Shown: positions 18,191 to 26,543, numbered from the stretch's first letter. The stretch is DNA of 35,539 nucleotides from Anseongella ginsenosidimutans (GCA_029268045.1 JAJUHF010000017.1:1-35539), one strand, 5' to 3'. Made by a program: numbers and translations. The notes: generated by a model from the letters alone, not told the origin.

Positions 18191-20665
18191 CTACAAGCCC
18201 AGGCCAATCCGCAGTCCGTGGTTCATTTTTCCGTCGGGTGCCCGGGAAATTGCCCACCCCGCCTTGAGTCCTATTTTCCGGATTCCCAGAAACAGCTCCC
18301 AGTAATGGGGGTGGTTTTCGCTGTATAAATAATTGATCCCGACAACCTCGCGGAGCTTCAACTGCCTTATCAGCGGGATCTTATTGAAGAGAAATCCTTC
18401 CAGATTATGTTCAAAATGCCCTTCGAAAAAATAGTCGGTCGAAAACGCGTCGTAAACATCCAGCAGGTAAAACCGGTCAAAGCTCATGCCTGCATAAACA
18501 TCTGCATTCCCCGCGAACTGGCGCGCATCCATATAGTACAACGATCGACCGTTGAGGAATGTGCCGCCACCCAGGCTGAAGGAAGAATGTCCGAACAGCC
18601 CCAGGTTCATCCGCTTGTCGTGAACCCGGAGGGCGAGCACATCGAAGTCCACGTCCGATCCCCCCAGCGGCAGTCCCTTCCGGTAAACGATCTGAAGCGC
18701 AGGCCAGGGCGATCCCAGCCGTTGGCGTTCGTCAGGAAGTGATTTATATCGCTGTTTAAACAGCACGTCGGCCTGCAGTTCCCAAATTAAGGCATTGTGG
18801 GCAGCAAAGGCCGGCGCGTTTCCTTCGGCCACCTGCGGATCGTTGGCATGGAAATCCCGGTCCGCTTCCTTCCGGAACGAGTAGTAATTGGTATTCACCA
18901 GCGGACGCCGCCGCGCGTAGCTGACCTCGGTCTTCAACTGCAGGCCATTTACGATCTCCCGGCCTGCGAAAAGTTCCACAAAGCGCTGCTCATAAACCTT
19001 TTTCAGGTTCTTCCCGCCCACCAGCGTAAAAATGCTGTTTACCAAGGGGTGGATCGGGGAGTAGGCATTGAAGTCCCGGACCGTGCTTCCGCCTCTCAGT
19101 CCCAGTTCCGCCTGATGGCGTGGATCGTACCGGTATACCACCTCCAGCGAAGGATTGAAGCGCTCATTGGAAAATCCATACCGCAGCGTTGGCGAAAGAG
19201 ACCAGGACCGTTTATCTCCCAGCTCCTTTTGAAAACGGTAGCTCATATCCAGAACCACCCCTTCCACGGTATTGAACTGTAGGCCAAGCAGCAGCGGGGT
19301 GACCGCGTGCGTTTCCTTTTCATACCGGTTGGCATACACGTAACCGGGAAAGATCAGCTTTCCCACCTTAAACCGGTTGTTTTCCGCGTCCAGCGAATCC
19401 AGGTAGGCCCGGGAGGTTTTCAGGCTCGCCAGACTGTCCTTTTCCTGGTATCCCCGGCGTTCCTCCGCGGTCAGCGGAACAGGCCGATGCCCGGCCCAAT
19501 AATCCGGGTCCTTTTGGTTTGCCCCCTCCTCCATACGGACTAATTCGTTGGTAAAGAAGTCTTCCTCAAAATCCACCGGGATCCGGTAATTATCGAATAC
19601 CGCCAGAAAATAGCCGGCAATATGGAATTTCAGGAGTTTGATCCCGAACCGGAGGCTTCGCGTTGCGGGCATCCACAGCTGCCCGCTGCCCGCCGCCGCA
19701 CTGCCCACCGGCTTGTACCGCTGTTCGATATTCAGCGAGTCAACAAAATCCAATTGCGCGTCCCTTGTAATGGTCAGGCTCAGACTATGCAGTCGCCAGC
19801 TGCCCTCGATTAAATAGAGATGTCCCCGGAACGCGGGATCGTGACGGCGGCGCGGAATGACCGCGATCCGGTGTACGGTGTGGCCGTTTTCCTCAAAGGT
19901 TCCTTCCAGCCGGTAGCGGTAATAAAACAAGGCATTGTCTGCCAGGGGAGATACGAAACCCCGGTTATTCAGCTCGCGTAACAGCAGGTTTTCGTAAAAG
20001 CTGAATAGCATCTGGGAGGCTTCATTGAAGCTGAACCCATTGTTGTTTCCGGCAACTTTCGAGGAATGGATCACCTCCTTGTAAGTGCTCCGGTCCTTCA
20101 CATACAGCCGCGATTGCGATTCAGACAGATAGACAATACCCTGATTGTTGGAATCGAGCTCCAGGGCATTCTGCACATCCATTCCCAGAAATTTTTCCGG
20201 CGCATCCTCCATTCGCTGCAAACCCTTTACATACGCGTCCGCGATGAAATTCCGTTCCTGGTCCAGATGTTTCCGTCGCCGGGCGATGGCCTGCCGTATC
20301 ATTTCATACGCGGGATCTTCCCGGCTGGCGGTCACAGCCACCGCGTCCAGATGAAGTCCCTGCTGTGAAAGGGTAAGGGAAAGAACCGTATCGGCAAGCA
20401 GTTCGATTGACCGGGTTTCCTGCCGGTACCCCATGCGCTGAAAAGACAGCTGATACCTTCCGGCCTCCAGGCGCATCCGATAGAAGCCCTGCTCGTTGGC
20501 CGTTACGCCGCGATTTCCCCCTTGTACAAAAACACTTGCAAAGGGCACCGGCCCGCCCAAGGAATCGCTGATGATTCCCGACACGGAAAAAGTTTGACCG
20601 GAAGCGGATGACCAGGTTGTCAGAGCGTATAAAAGGAATAGGAACTTCAACCGGTTATTTTTCAT
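18191..20665 (-). CDS. DUF5686 / carboxypeptidase-regulatory-like outer-membrane protein
   Basis: Protein of 824 residues. A signal peptide at 1-23 ends near SSASGQ. Residues about 27-113 form a carboxypeptidase-regulatory-like (CNA-B-type) beta-sandwich (VSGIISDSLGGPVPFASVFV, then a TANEQGFYRM turn). The remainder matches my memory of the DUF5686 family, with alternating short hydrophobic strands typical of an outer-membrane beta-barrel. The family is common in Bacteroidota and unassigned biochemically; there is no TonB plug, so it is not a standard SusC-like receptor. It shares a 98-bp divergent promoter region with kbl. Its stop lies 70 bp from the ribosomal promoter, with no clear terminator between. 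Confidence 0.85.
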   Translation of the reverse strand: MKNNRLKFLFLLYALTTWSSASGQTFSVSGIISDSLGGPVPFASVFVQGGNRGVTANEQGFYRMRLEAGRYQLSFQRMGYRQETRSIELLADTVLSLTLSQQGLHLDAVAVTASREDPAYEMIRQAIARRRKHLDQERNFIADAYVKGLQRMEDAPEKFLGMDVQNALELDSNNQGIVYLSESQSRLYVKDRSTYKEVIHSSKVAGNNNGFSFNEASQMLFSFYENLLLRELNNRGFVSPLADNALFYYRYRLEGTFEENGHTVHRIAVIPRRRHDPAFRGHLYLIEGSWRLHSLSLTITRDAQLDFVDSLNIEQRYKPVGSAAAGSGQLWMPATRSLRFGIKLLKFHIAGYFLAVFDNYRIPVDFEEDFFTNELVRMEEGANQKDPDYWAGHRPVPLTAEERRGYQEKDSLASLKTSRAYLDSLDAENNRFKVGKLIFPGYVYANRYEKETHAVTPLLLGLQFNTVEGVVLDMSYRFQKELGDKRSWSLSPTLRYGFSNERFNPSLEVVYRYDPRHQAELGLRGGSTVRDFNAYSPIHPLVNSIFTLVGGKNLKKVYEQRFVELFAGREIVNGLQLKTEVSYARRRPLVNTNYYSFRKEADRDFHANDPQVAEGNAPAFAAHNALIWELQADVLFKQRYKSLPDERQRLGSPWPALQIVYRKGLPLGGSDVDFDVLALRVHDKRMNLGLFGHSSFSLGGGTFLNGRSLYYMDARQFAGNADVYAGMSFDRFYLLDVYDAFSTDYFFEGHFEHNLEGFLFNKIPLIRQLKLREVVGINYLYSENHPHYWELFLGIRKIGLKAGWAISRAPDGKMNHGLRIGLGL

Positions 20666-20719
20666 AGGATAGTCATCGCCTTTGGTATCATGAATGGATT
20701 ATTTTTCTCAGGATAGATG

Positions 20720-20752
20720 CAAATTTAATACTTTTGGTATTTCCCGATCAAA
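20720..20752 (-). promoter_or_regulatory. Candidate promoter of the DUF5686 gene
   Basis: On the minus strand TAAATTTG (20727-20720) fits the -7 consensus, and a TTTG (20752-20749) lies 21 bp upstream, two bases more than ideal. The predicted leader is about 50 nt. The -7 box overlaps the region of the opposite kbl promoter. Confidence 0.45.
20729..20736 (+). promoter_or_regulatory. Candidate -7 promoter box of kbl
   Basis: TACTTTTG fits TAnnTTTG and ends 27 bp before the kbl start codon. No TTTG lies 17-20 bp upstream, so the -33 element is weak or missing. The same octamer occurs before both Stealth genes. Confidence 0.45.
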
Positions 20753-20763
20753 AACTTAACTAG

Positions 20764-21951
20764 ATGTACAAAACCCTTCAACCTGTATTGCAAAAAGAAC
20801 TTGCCGCCATTGAGGAGGCCGGCCTGTATAAGAACGAACGCATCATCCTTTCTCCCCAGGGAGCCTCCATCCGGGTTAAGGACGGCGGAGAGGTCCTGAA
20901 TTTCTGCGCGAACAACTACCTGGGACTGTCTTCCCACCCGAAGGTATTGGAAGCAGCGAAAAGAGCGATCGATGAGCGGGGCTACGGCATGTCAAGTGTC
21001 CGCTTCATCTGCGGCACCCAGGATATCCACAAGGAGCTGGAGGAAAAGATCAGCTCTTTTCTGGGAACCGAAGACACCATCCTGTACGCCGCTGCTTTCG
21101 ACGCGAACGGCGGCGTCTTCGAACCCCTGTTCAATGCCGAAGACGCGATCATTTCCGATGAACTCAATCACGCGTCGATCATTGACGGGGTACGTCTTTG
21201 CAAAGCGGAGCGTCACCGCTATAAACACGTGGACATGGATGACCTGGAAGAGAAACTGAAGGCCACCCGGCACAAGCGCCACCGCATCATTGTGACCGAC
21301 GGGGCTTTTTCCATGGACGGCACCATTGCGCCGTTAAATACGATCTGCGATCTGGCTGAAAAATACGATGCCTTGGTGATGAGTGATGAAAGTCATTGTA
21401 CCGGTTTTCTCGGCAAAACCGGAAGAGGCGCGCACGAATACAATCAGGTCATGGGACGCGTGGACATTATTACCGGAACCCTTGGAAAGGCATTGGGCGG
21501 CGCATCCGGTGGATTTACCAGCGGCCGGAAGGAAATCATCGACATGCTGCGCCAGCGCTCCCGCCCTTATCTTTTTTCCAATACGCTGGCCCCGGGCATA
21601 GTGGGTGCCTCCATCACCGTTTTTGATATGCTGAGCGAAACCACCCACCTGCGCGACAAGCTCGAGCGGAACACCCTGTATTTTCGTGAAAAAATGACCT
21701 CGGCTGGATTTGACATTAAGCCGGGCATCCATCCGATCGTACCCATCATGCTGTACGATGCGCCGCTGTCCCAGGAGTTCGCATCCCGCCTGCTGGAGGA
21801 AGGGATTTACGTGATCGGCTTCTACTACCCGGTGGTACCCCAAGGCCAGGCCCGTATCCGCGTCCAACTCTCGGCTGCGCATGAACAGCAGCATCTGGAT
21901 AAAGCCATTGCCGCCTTTACCAAAATAAAAGCCCAGTTACTGGATACTTAA
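20764..21951 (+). CDS. kbl: Glycine C-acetyltransferase (2-amino-3-ketobutyrate CoA ligase)
   Basis: A PLP-dependent alpha-oxoamine synthase of 395 residues that converts 2-amino-3-oxobutyrate and CoA to glycine and acetyl-CoA, the second step of threonine breakdown. The PLP lysine is Lys242 ([10 protein letters not shown]), His136 (ELNHAS) stacks on the cofactor, and DESH (208-211) holds the pyridine nitrogen. The relatives are 8-amino-7-oxononanoate synthase and serine palmitoyltransferase; the [14 protein letters not shown]-terminus and overall match favour glycine C-acetyltransferase. No threonine dehydrogenase gene is next to it. It is followed after 12 bp by a lipoprotein gene. Confidence 0.92.
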   Translation: MYKTLQPVLQKELAAIEEAGLYKNERIILSPQGASIRVKDGGEVLNFCANNYLGLSSHPKVLEAAKRAIDERGYGMSSVRFICGTQDIHKELEEKISSFLGTEDTILYAAAFDANGGVFEPLFNAEDAIISDELNHASIIDGVRLCKAERHRYKHVDMDDLEEKLKATRHKRHRIIVTDGAFSMDGTIAPLNTICDLAEKYDALVMSDESHCTGFLGKTGRGAHEYNQVMGRVDIITGTLGKALGGASGGFTSGRKEIIDMLRQRSRPYLFSNTLAPGIVGASITVFDMLSETTHLRDKLERNTLYFREKMTSAGFDIKPGIHPIVPIMLYDAPLSQEFASRLLEEGIYVIGFYYPVVPQGQARIRVQLSAAHEQQHLDKAIAAFTKIKAQLLDT

Positions 21952-21963
21952 TATCAATTGTTT

Positions 21964-22374
21964 ATGTCTTCCCTGACTAAATTTACCATCCTGGCTTTTC
22001 TGTTGACCGCCTGCGGGTCCTTGGGACGGAAAAGCGGCGCGGAACTCGTTTTCGAAGGCACCATTCCCTGTGCTGATTGCCCTGGTATCATTATGCAGAT
22101 CCGCCTGGACACGGTGGAGCGGACCTATATCCGGCACATGACGTACCTGGAAGCGGAAAACGGAAAAGACCTGGAATTCTCCAATTCGGGATCATACACG
22201 ACCGAACAGGGCTATAAAGAAGATCGAGACGCGTTGCTGTACGTCCTCAACGATCCCCCTTCGGGGAGTGAGCAGGTCTTTCTGGCTTCTGGCGACACGG
22301 CCATTGTCGCGTTGGATGGCAACCGGGAGATCATTCAGTCCCAACTGAACTTTACCCTAAAGAAAAAGGAATGA
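21964..22374 (+). CDS. NlpE-like copper-homeostasis/envelope-stress lipoprotein, N-terminal domain only
   Basis: Protein of 136 residues from the ATG at 21964; an in-frame TTG two codons earlier is less likely. Residues 1-17 form a lipoprotein signal with lipobox LLTAC, Cys17 being the lipidated residue. The mature part has the NlpE N-terminal pattern: FEGTIPCADCPGI with a CxxC at 36-39, then short beta strands (IRLDTVERTYIRHMTYLEA). E. coli NlpE has a second OB-type domain, which is absent here. It is likely co-transcribed with kbl (12-bp gap), though no functional link is obvious. The family is linked to copper sensing or Cpx signalling; a function in this organism is not shown. Confidence 0.75.
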   Translation: MSSLTKFTILAFLLTACGSLGRKSGAELVFEGTIPCADCPGIIMQIRLDTVERTYIRHMTYLEAENGKDLEFSNSGSYTTEQGYKEDRDALLYVLNDPPSGSEQVFLASGDTAIVALDGNREIIQSQLNFTLKKKE

Positions 22375-22399
22375 GGCGGACAACCCGAAGGCGCAGGTC

Positions 22400-22699
22400 T
22401 TATTGCCCGGATTCCAGGAAATGACGGACCAGCTCTTCCCATTCTTCGTCCAGCGAACGTCCCGAGGGAAAGGGCCTTCCTGCACGCCGGTACCAGTAAG
22501 CAGCATTCCCTTCGTCTCCTTCCTTCCGGTGAAGATAGGCATGAATCCAGTCTCCTTCCTCGGTCCCTACATTTTGGGCGATATCGTGCGCGCGCTCCCA
22601 TTCGCCCCGGGCCTCATACCACATCGCCAGCAAATGCTCCCCGAGCCCCGCCGGCGCCGTTTCGTGATCAAGCGTTTGTCTGAAATCAGCTAGTGTCAT
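22400..22699 (-). CDS. Small conserved hypothetical protein (TPR/Sel1-like helices)
   Basis: Protein of 99 residues, convergent with the lipoprotein gene and just downstream of dnaA on the same strand (38-bp gap). It has no signal peptide or membrane segment. Residues about 23-70 contain two helical segments with tryptophan/tyrosine/alanine spacing (AMWYEARGEWERAHDIAQ and GNAAYWYRRAGRPFPSG) resembling a tetratricopeptide or Sel1-type hairpin. I have a weak recollection of similar small conserved proteins, but no function. It could be co-transcribed with dnaA. Confidence 0.65.
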   Translation of the reverse strand: MTLADFRQTLDHETAPAGLGEHLLAMWYEARGEWERAHDIAQNVGTEEGDWIHAYLHRKEGDEGNAAYWYRRAGRPFPSGRSLDEEWEELVRHFLESGQ

Positions 22700-22716
22700 A
22701 AACCAATCCGTAGCAG

Positions 22717-22735
22717 GCGGCAGAATGCAAGCCGC
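22717..22735. repeat. Short inverted repeat after dnaA
   Basis: GCGGC and GCCGC flank a 9-nt loop, 2 bp after the dnaA stop codon. No T-run follows on the minus strand, so read-through into the small gene is possible. It may act as a mild 3-prime end or processing hairpin. Confidence 0.3.
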
Positions 22736-22737
22736 AC

Positions 22738-24162
22738 TTACGACATTTTTAGTTTTTTCTGGATATCCTGAACCCAGCTTTTAAACTTTTTGTCCGTATC
22801 GATCAGGTCGTCCACCGTCTGGCAGGCATAAATGACAGTCGAATGGTCCCGTCCGCCAAAGAACTGCCCAATGGATTTCAGGGACGCCTTCGTATGGCTT
22901 TTGGCCAGGTACATGGAAATCTGTCGCGCCTGAACAATTTCCCTTTTTCGCGACTTCGATTTCACCGCGTCCACCGGAATCTCAAAATACTCGCACACCA
23001 ATTTCTGGATATACTCAATGGAAATTTCCTTCGTGGAATGTTTGATGAAATTCTTCAGCATTTGCTTTGCCAGCGGCAGATCCACTTCCTTGCGATTGAG
23101 TGTGGATTGAGCCAGAAGCGAAATCAGCGCCCCCTCCAGGTCCCGGACATTGGAATCGATGTTATGCGCCACATATTCAATCACCTCATCGGGTAGGATG
23201 ATTCCGTCGGCTTTCATTTTGGTCTGCAGAATGGCAATCCGGGTTTCCAGATCGGGCGACTGCAGATCGGCGGAAAGCCCCCACTTGAAACGGGAAAGAA
23301 GCCGCTCCTGCACGCCCACCAGGTCCTTCGGCGGTTTGTCCGAGGTCATGACAATCTGCTTGCCGCTGGTGTGCAGGTGATTGAAAATACTGAAAAAGAC
23401 CTCCTGTGTTTTTTCCTTTCCGGAGAAAAACTGGATGTCGTCAATCAACAGCACGTCAATCAACTGATAGAAGTTCACAAAATCATTGATCGTACTGTTC
23501 TTTACGGAATCAATGTATTGCTGGACAAATTTTTCGGCCTGTACATACAGCACCATTTTGTCCGGAAAATTGGTCTTGACCGAGGAGCCGATCGCCTGGA
23601 TCAGGTGCGACTTCCCCAGGCCCGTCTGCCCATATAGAAAGAGCGGGTTAAAGGAGGTCCCTCCCGGCTTGCCCGCCACCGCAAAGCCTGCCGAGCGGGC
23701 CAATCGGTTGCAATCCCCTTCGATGAAATTGTCGAACGAATATTTTGGGTTCAACTGCGGATCAATATTCACCTTTTTCAAACCCGGTATAACGAAGGGA
23801 TTCTGAATGGACGTATTGATATTGACCGGCATGGGAACCGCCTGGTTTCTTAATTCTCCATTGCTGCTGGTTGGGATGTTGATGGTATAAGGCTTTTTTT
23901 CTTCCGCCTTCTCCATAATAATATTATACTCAAGCCTGCCTTCCCCCCCAAGGTAGTGCTTAATGGTCCGCCGAAGCAAAGAGACATAATGCTCTTCAAG
24001 CCACTCGTAAAAAAACAAACTCGGCACTTGTATGGTCAAAATTTTGTTTTCCAGCTTAATCGCTTTAATGGGCTCAAACCATGTTTTGAAGCTTTGCGCC
24101 GGAACGTTGTCCTTGATGATTCTCAGACAATTTTCCCATACCCCATGACAAGTCTTCTCCAT
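22738..24162 (-). CDS. dnaA: Chromosomal replication initiator protein DnaA
   Basis: Protein of 474 residues that binds DnaA boxes at oriC and melts the origin. Domain I (about 1-85) mediates oligomerisation; domain II (about 86-140) is a variable linker; the AAA+ domain III carries Walker A GQTGLGKS (178-185; the last residue is Ser where many have Thr) and Walker B LLIDDIQ (238-244); and domain IV ends with the signature GGRDHSTV (436-443) that reads DnaA boxes. The start codon is followed by a typical family beginning. No dnaN, recF or gyrB lies next to it, but the 271 bp upstream have origin-like features. Confidence 0.98.
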   Translation of the reverse strand: MEKTCHGVWENCLRIIKDNVPAQSFKTWFEPIKAIKLENKILTIQVPSLFFYEWLEEHYVSLLRRTIKHYLGGEGRLEYNIIMEKAEEKKPYTINIPTSSNGELRNQAVPMPVNINTSIQNPFVIPGLKKVNIDPQLNPKYSFDNFIEGDCNRLARSAGFAVAGKPGGTSFNPLFLYGQTGLGKSHLIQAIGSSVKTNFPDKMVLYVQAEKFVQQYIDSVKNSTINDFVNFYQLIDVLLIDDIQFFSGKEKTQEVFFSIFNHLHTSGKQIVMTSDKPPKDLVGVQERLLSRFKWGLSADLQSPDLETRIAILQTKMKADGIILPDEVIEYVAHNIDSNVRDLEGALISLLAQSTLNRKEVDLPLAKQMLKNFIKHSTKEISIEYIQKLVCEYFEIPVDAVKSKSRKREIVQARQISMYLAKSHTKASLKSIGQFFGGRDHSTVIYACQTVDDLIDTDKKFKSWVQDIQKKLKMS

Positions 24163-24275
24163 ACTTGAATTCGTATTAATTTGATTTACAGATGATCTGA
24201 AAACGAGGTGGAGTTCTCAAATACTTCCTCAATAATATAACAAAAATGTTAATAAAAAAAAGATTTTTACAAATC

Positions 24276-24317
24276 GCCAAAAATTGGGTTTTTGACCCCG
24301 TGAGGGTAATTTTTGGC
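24276..24317. repeat. 10-bp perfect inverted repeat upstream of dnaA
   Basis: GCCAAAAATT (24276-24285) and AATTTTTGGC (24308-24317) enclose a 22-nt loop in which GGGT/ACCC and ACCC/GGGT can form alternative small stems. On the minus strand it precedes a weak stem (GATTT/AAATC) and an 8-T run (24261-24254), so it may contribute to termination of the mutase operon; it may equally be part of an origin structure. Confidence 0.55.
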
Positions 24318-24344
24318 CCCCTTATTGATAGGATTGGCGGGTAC

Positions 24345-24353
24345 TTATCAACA
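24345..24353 (+). other. DnaA-box-like site 1
   Basis: TTATCAACA differs from the E. coli consensus by one base and is directly followed after one base by AATCCGAT, which is the inverted partner of ATCGGATT after site 2. It lies in the dnaA upstream region. Confidence 0.5.
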
Positions 24354-24394
24354 CAATCCGATAAGCCGTTGAGCCTGACATTGAAACGGTAATT

Positions 24395-24403
24395 TTATCA
24401 ACA
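24395..24403 (+). other. DnaA-box-like site 2
   Basis: A second perfect copy of TTATCAACA, directly followed by ATCGGATT (24404-24411). Same orientation as site 1. Confidence 0.5.
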
Positions 24404-24433
24404 ATCGGATTAAATCCGGGCCCCGAAAACCCG

Positions 24434-25990
24434 TCAGTTTCCGTACTCCCCGAACACCTTTCGCAGCCGGTCTGCAATTTCCCCCAGCGTGCAGCGGGCT
24501 TCCACACAGTCGAGGATGGGGGGCATCAGATTTCCCGTTCCCACGGCGGTTTCTTCCAGCCGGGCAAGCGTCGCTCCGACCGCCTCTGCATTCCGTTCGG
24601 ACTTGAGCCGCCCGAGTTTTTCGATCTGGATCCGCCGGATGCCGTCGTCAACCCGGAAGGTATCCCGGGGAGCCTCTCCGGCCGTGTCGGTCACAAACCG
24701 GTTAAGTCCCACAATGGTCTGTTCGCCCGTTTCCAGTCTTTTTTGATAACGGTAGGCTGCTTCCCCGATCTGTTGCTGGATGTACCCGCTTTCAATGGCG
24801 TGCACGGCGCCCCCCAGGTCATCGATCTTCCGGATGTATTCCCAGGCAGCCTGTTCCAACTCATCGGTCAGTGTTTCCACAAAATAGGACCCCGCCAAGG
24901 GATCCACCGTATCGGCCACCCCGCTTTCGTATGCTATGATCTGCTGCGTCCGCAGCGCAATCCGTGCCGCCTCCTCGGTTGGCAGCGACAAGGCCTCATC
25001 GTATCCGTTTGTATGAAGTGACTGCGTTCCGCCGAGTACGGCGGCAAGCGCCTGCAGGGTCACGCGCGTTATATTATTATGGGGCTGCTGTGCGGTAAGG
25101 GCCGAACCCGCCGTCTGTGCATGAAACCGCAGCTGCTGTGCTTTCGGATCGCTTGCTCCCATTTCCCGCGTGATCTGCGCCCACATGCGGCGCGCCGCCC
25201 TGAATTTGGCAATCTCCTCAAAAAAATAATTATGGCAGTTGAAAAAGAACGAAAGCTGACGTGCAAAGACATTCATGTCCAATCCTTTTTCAATGGCGGC
25301 CTGCAGGTACGCTTTCCCGTTTGCCAGGGTGAAAGCAAGTTCCTGCGCCGCCGTGGACCCGGCTTCCCGGATGTGATAGCCGGAGATTGAAATGGTATTC
25401 CAGCGCGGCAACTCCTTGCTGCAGTAGGCAAAAATATCGGTAATGACGCGCATCGACGGCTTGGGGGGATAAATGTAGGTGCCTCGGGCGGCATATTCTT
25501 TCAGGATGTCATTCTGGATCGTGCCCGACAGCCGGCTGAGGTCTGCACCCTGTTTCCGGGCCAGGGCAATGTACATGGCCAGCAAAACGGACGCCGTGGC
25601 GTTGATCGTCATGGAAGTACTTATTTTCTGCAGTTCAATGCCCCGGAACAGGGCTTCCATGTCGTCGAGCGAGTCAATCGCCACCCCCACCTTTCCCACT
25701 TCCCCTTCGGCCAGCGGCGAATCGGAATCGTAGCCGATCTGGGTCGGAAGATCAAAAGCCACCGAAAGCCCCGTAATTCCTTGTCGCAGCAGGTAATGAT
25801 AACGCGCATTGGATTGCTCCGCGGTAGAGAATCCCGCGTATTGACGCATGGTCCAGTGTTTCCCCCGGTACATGTTGGAACGAATGCCCCGCGTAAACGG
25901 AAAAACACCCGGAAGCTCCTCCATGGGACGGCAGGAAGTGTATACTTCCCGGATTTCGATTCCCGACGTCGTCCTAATTTCCTTTTCCAT
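24434..25990 (-). CDS. Methylmalonyl-CoA mutase family protein, stand-alone catalytic subunit
   Basis: A protein of 518 residues matching the TIM-barrel catalytic part of acyl-CoA mutases, which rearrange carbon skeletons with adenosylcobalamin. Aligned to the Propionibacterium enzyme by conserved motifs, Tyr51 (MRQYAGF), Arg169 ([11 protein letters not shown]) and His206 (SGYHIREAG) match Tyr89, Arg207 and His244 with equal spacing. This residue set is typical of methylmalonyl-CoA rather than isobutyryl- or 2-hydroxyisobutyryl-CoA mutases. The B12-binding domain (DxHxxG) is absent, so a separate small subunit is needed; none is in the window. At the CoA-binding turn, Tyr75/Thr77/Arg82 of the model enzyme are Arg37/Asn39/Lys44. 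It shares an operon with the 167-residue protein upstream (6-bp gap). Confidence 0.85.
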   Translation of the reverse strand: MEKEIRTTSGIEIREVYTSCRPMEELPGVFPFTRGIRSNMYRGKHWTMRQYAGFSTAEQSNARYHYLLRQGITGLSVAFDLPTQIGYDSDSPLAEGEVGKVGVAIDSLDDMEALFRGIELQKISTSMTINATASVLLAMYIALARKQGADLSRLSGTIQNDILKEYAARGTYIYPPKPSMRVITDIFAYCSKELPRWNTISISGYHIREAGSTAAQELAFTLANGKAYLQAAIEKGLDMNVFARQLSFFFNCHNYFFEEIAKFRAARRMWAQITREMGASDPKAQQLRFHAQTAGSALTAQQPHNNITRVTLQALAAVLGGTQSLHTNGYDEALSLPTEEAARIALRTQQIIAYESGVADTVDPLAGSYFVETLTDELEQAAWEYIRKIDDLGGAVHAIESGYIQQQIGEAAYRYQKRLETGEQTIVGLNRFVTDTAGEAPRDTFRVDDGIRRIQIEKLGRLKSERNAEAVGATLARLEETAVGTGNLMPPILDCVEARCTLGEIADRLRKVFGEYGN

Positions 25991-25996
25991 ACCTTA

Positions 25997-26500
25997 TTAA
26001 AAAAATGCTTTTACTTCCTCCCTCAGCAGCGCCAGGGTCTGCTGATAGGGGTCGTTCTCCAGCGCGCTTACATGATCCAGCACAGCCCGGGTCAGGTCCA
26101 TGCCCGTTGCGTTTTCAGCAAGCCCTTGGGCGATGCCATTGATCATTGAAACCGTCTTATCCTTCAGCGTGCGGGTCATTTGCCAGCTTCTTTCCGAGAC
26201 ATACAACTGTTGTGTCAAATTATGCTCGAATTCCGCCCGTATTTCCGCGATAAGCAGTGCGTTTAGTTCCGTGGCGGACAGTCCCGGCTTGTGATTTCGC
26301 AAAAACAGGCTGGCCGGGCTGATCCGCTCCACCAAAAGGACCAGCCGTTCATAGGCCTGTAAACGAAGGGAAACCGTTGGGTCGGGGCCGTTTCCAGCGC
26401 GCGGGATTACTTTTTTCAGCACAATTACCGTGGTCGCCAACACAATAACAGCCGGAAGTGTTATCTTCAGCAGGTCAAAGATATAATCGTTATATTCCAT
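25997..26500 (-). CDS. Conserved membrane-anchored protein (DUF7935-like)
   Basis: Protein of 167 residues with one N-terminal membrane segment (about 9-30, LLKITLPAVIVLATTVIVLK) and a cytoplasmic, mostly helical remainder. The segment RLQAYERLVLLVERISPASL and the later EIRAEFEHNLTQQLYVSERSW resemble the DUF7935 family found in Bacteroidota. No catalytic motif is seen. It is the first gene of a two-gene unit with the mutase subunit, an association I cannot explain. Confidence 0.7.
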   Translation of the reverse strand: MEYNDYIFDLLKITLPAVIVLATTVIVLKKVIPRAGNGPDPTVSLRLQAYERLVLLVERISPASLFLRNHKPGLSATELNALLIAEIRAEFEHNLTQQLYVSERSWQMTRTLKDKTVSMINGIAQGLAENATGMDLTRAVLDHVSALENDPYQQTLALLREEVKAFF

Positions 26501-26528
26501 GCAGATTCCGAAAACAAAAGATCAGACC

Positions 26529-26536
26529 CAAAGTTA
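26529..26536 (-). promoter_or_regulatory. Candidate -7 box for the membrane-protein/mutase operon
   Basis: TAACTTTG on the minus strand fits TAnnTTTG and ends 29 bp before the start codon at 26500. No good -33 TTTG is present 17-20 bp upstream. The 43-bp gap is shared with the divergent Fe-S gene. Confidence 0.4.
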
Positions 26537-26543
26537 TTAAAAT

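Larger units (their letters stand above)
24163..24433. other. Candidate chromosomal replication origin (oriC)
   Basis: A non-coding 271-bp region between the starts of dnaA and the end of the mutase gene. It holds two perfect copies of TTATCAACA (24345-24353 and 24395-24403), one base from the consensus DnaA box TTATCCACA, 50 bp apart in the same orientation, and a weaker match (minus strand TTATTAACA, 24247-24255). An AT-rich tract at about 24232-24275 could be the unwinding element. Inverted repeats surround the boxes. In part it may simply be the dnaA promoter and the terminator of the mutase operon; no experiment distinguishes these. Confidence 0.55.

Noticed and set aside
24169-24236. 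A consensus promoter for dnaA
   Set aside because: TTTG boxes upstream of dnaA are present on the minus strand, but the distance between candidate -33 and -7 elements is about four bases too short, so I did not annotate a promoter.
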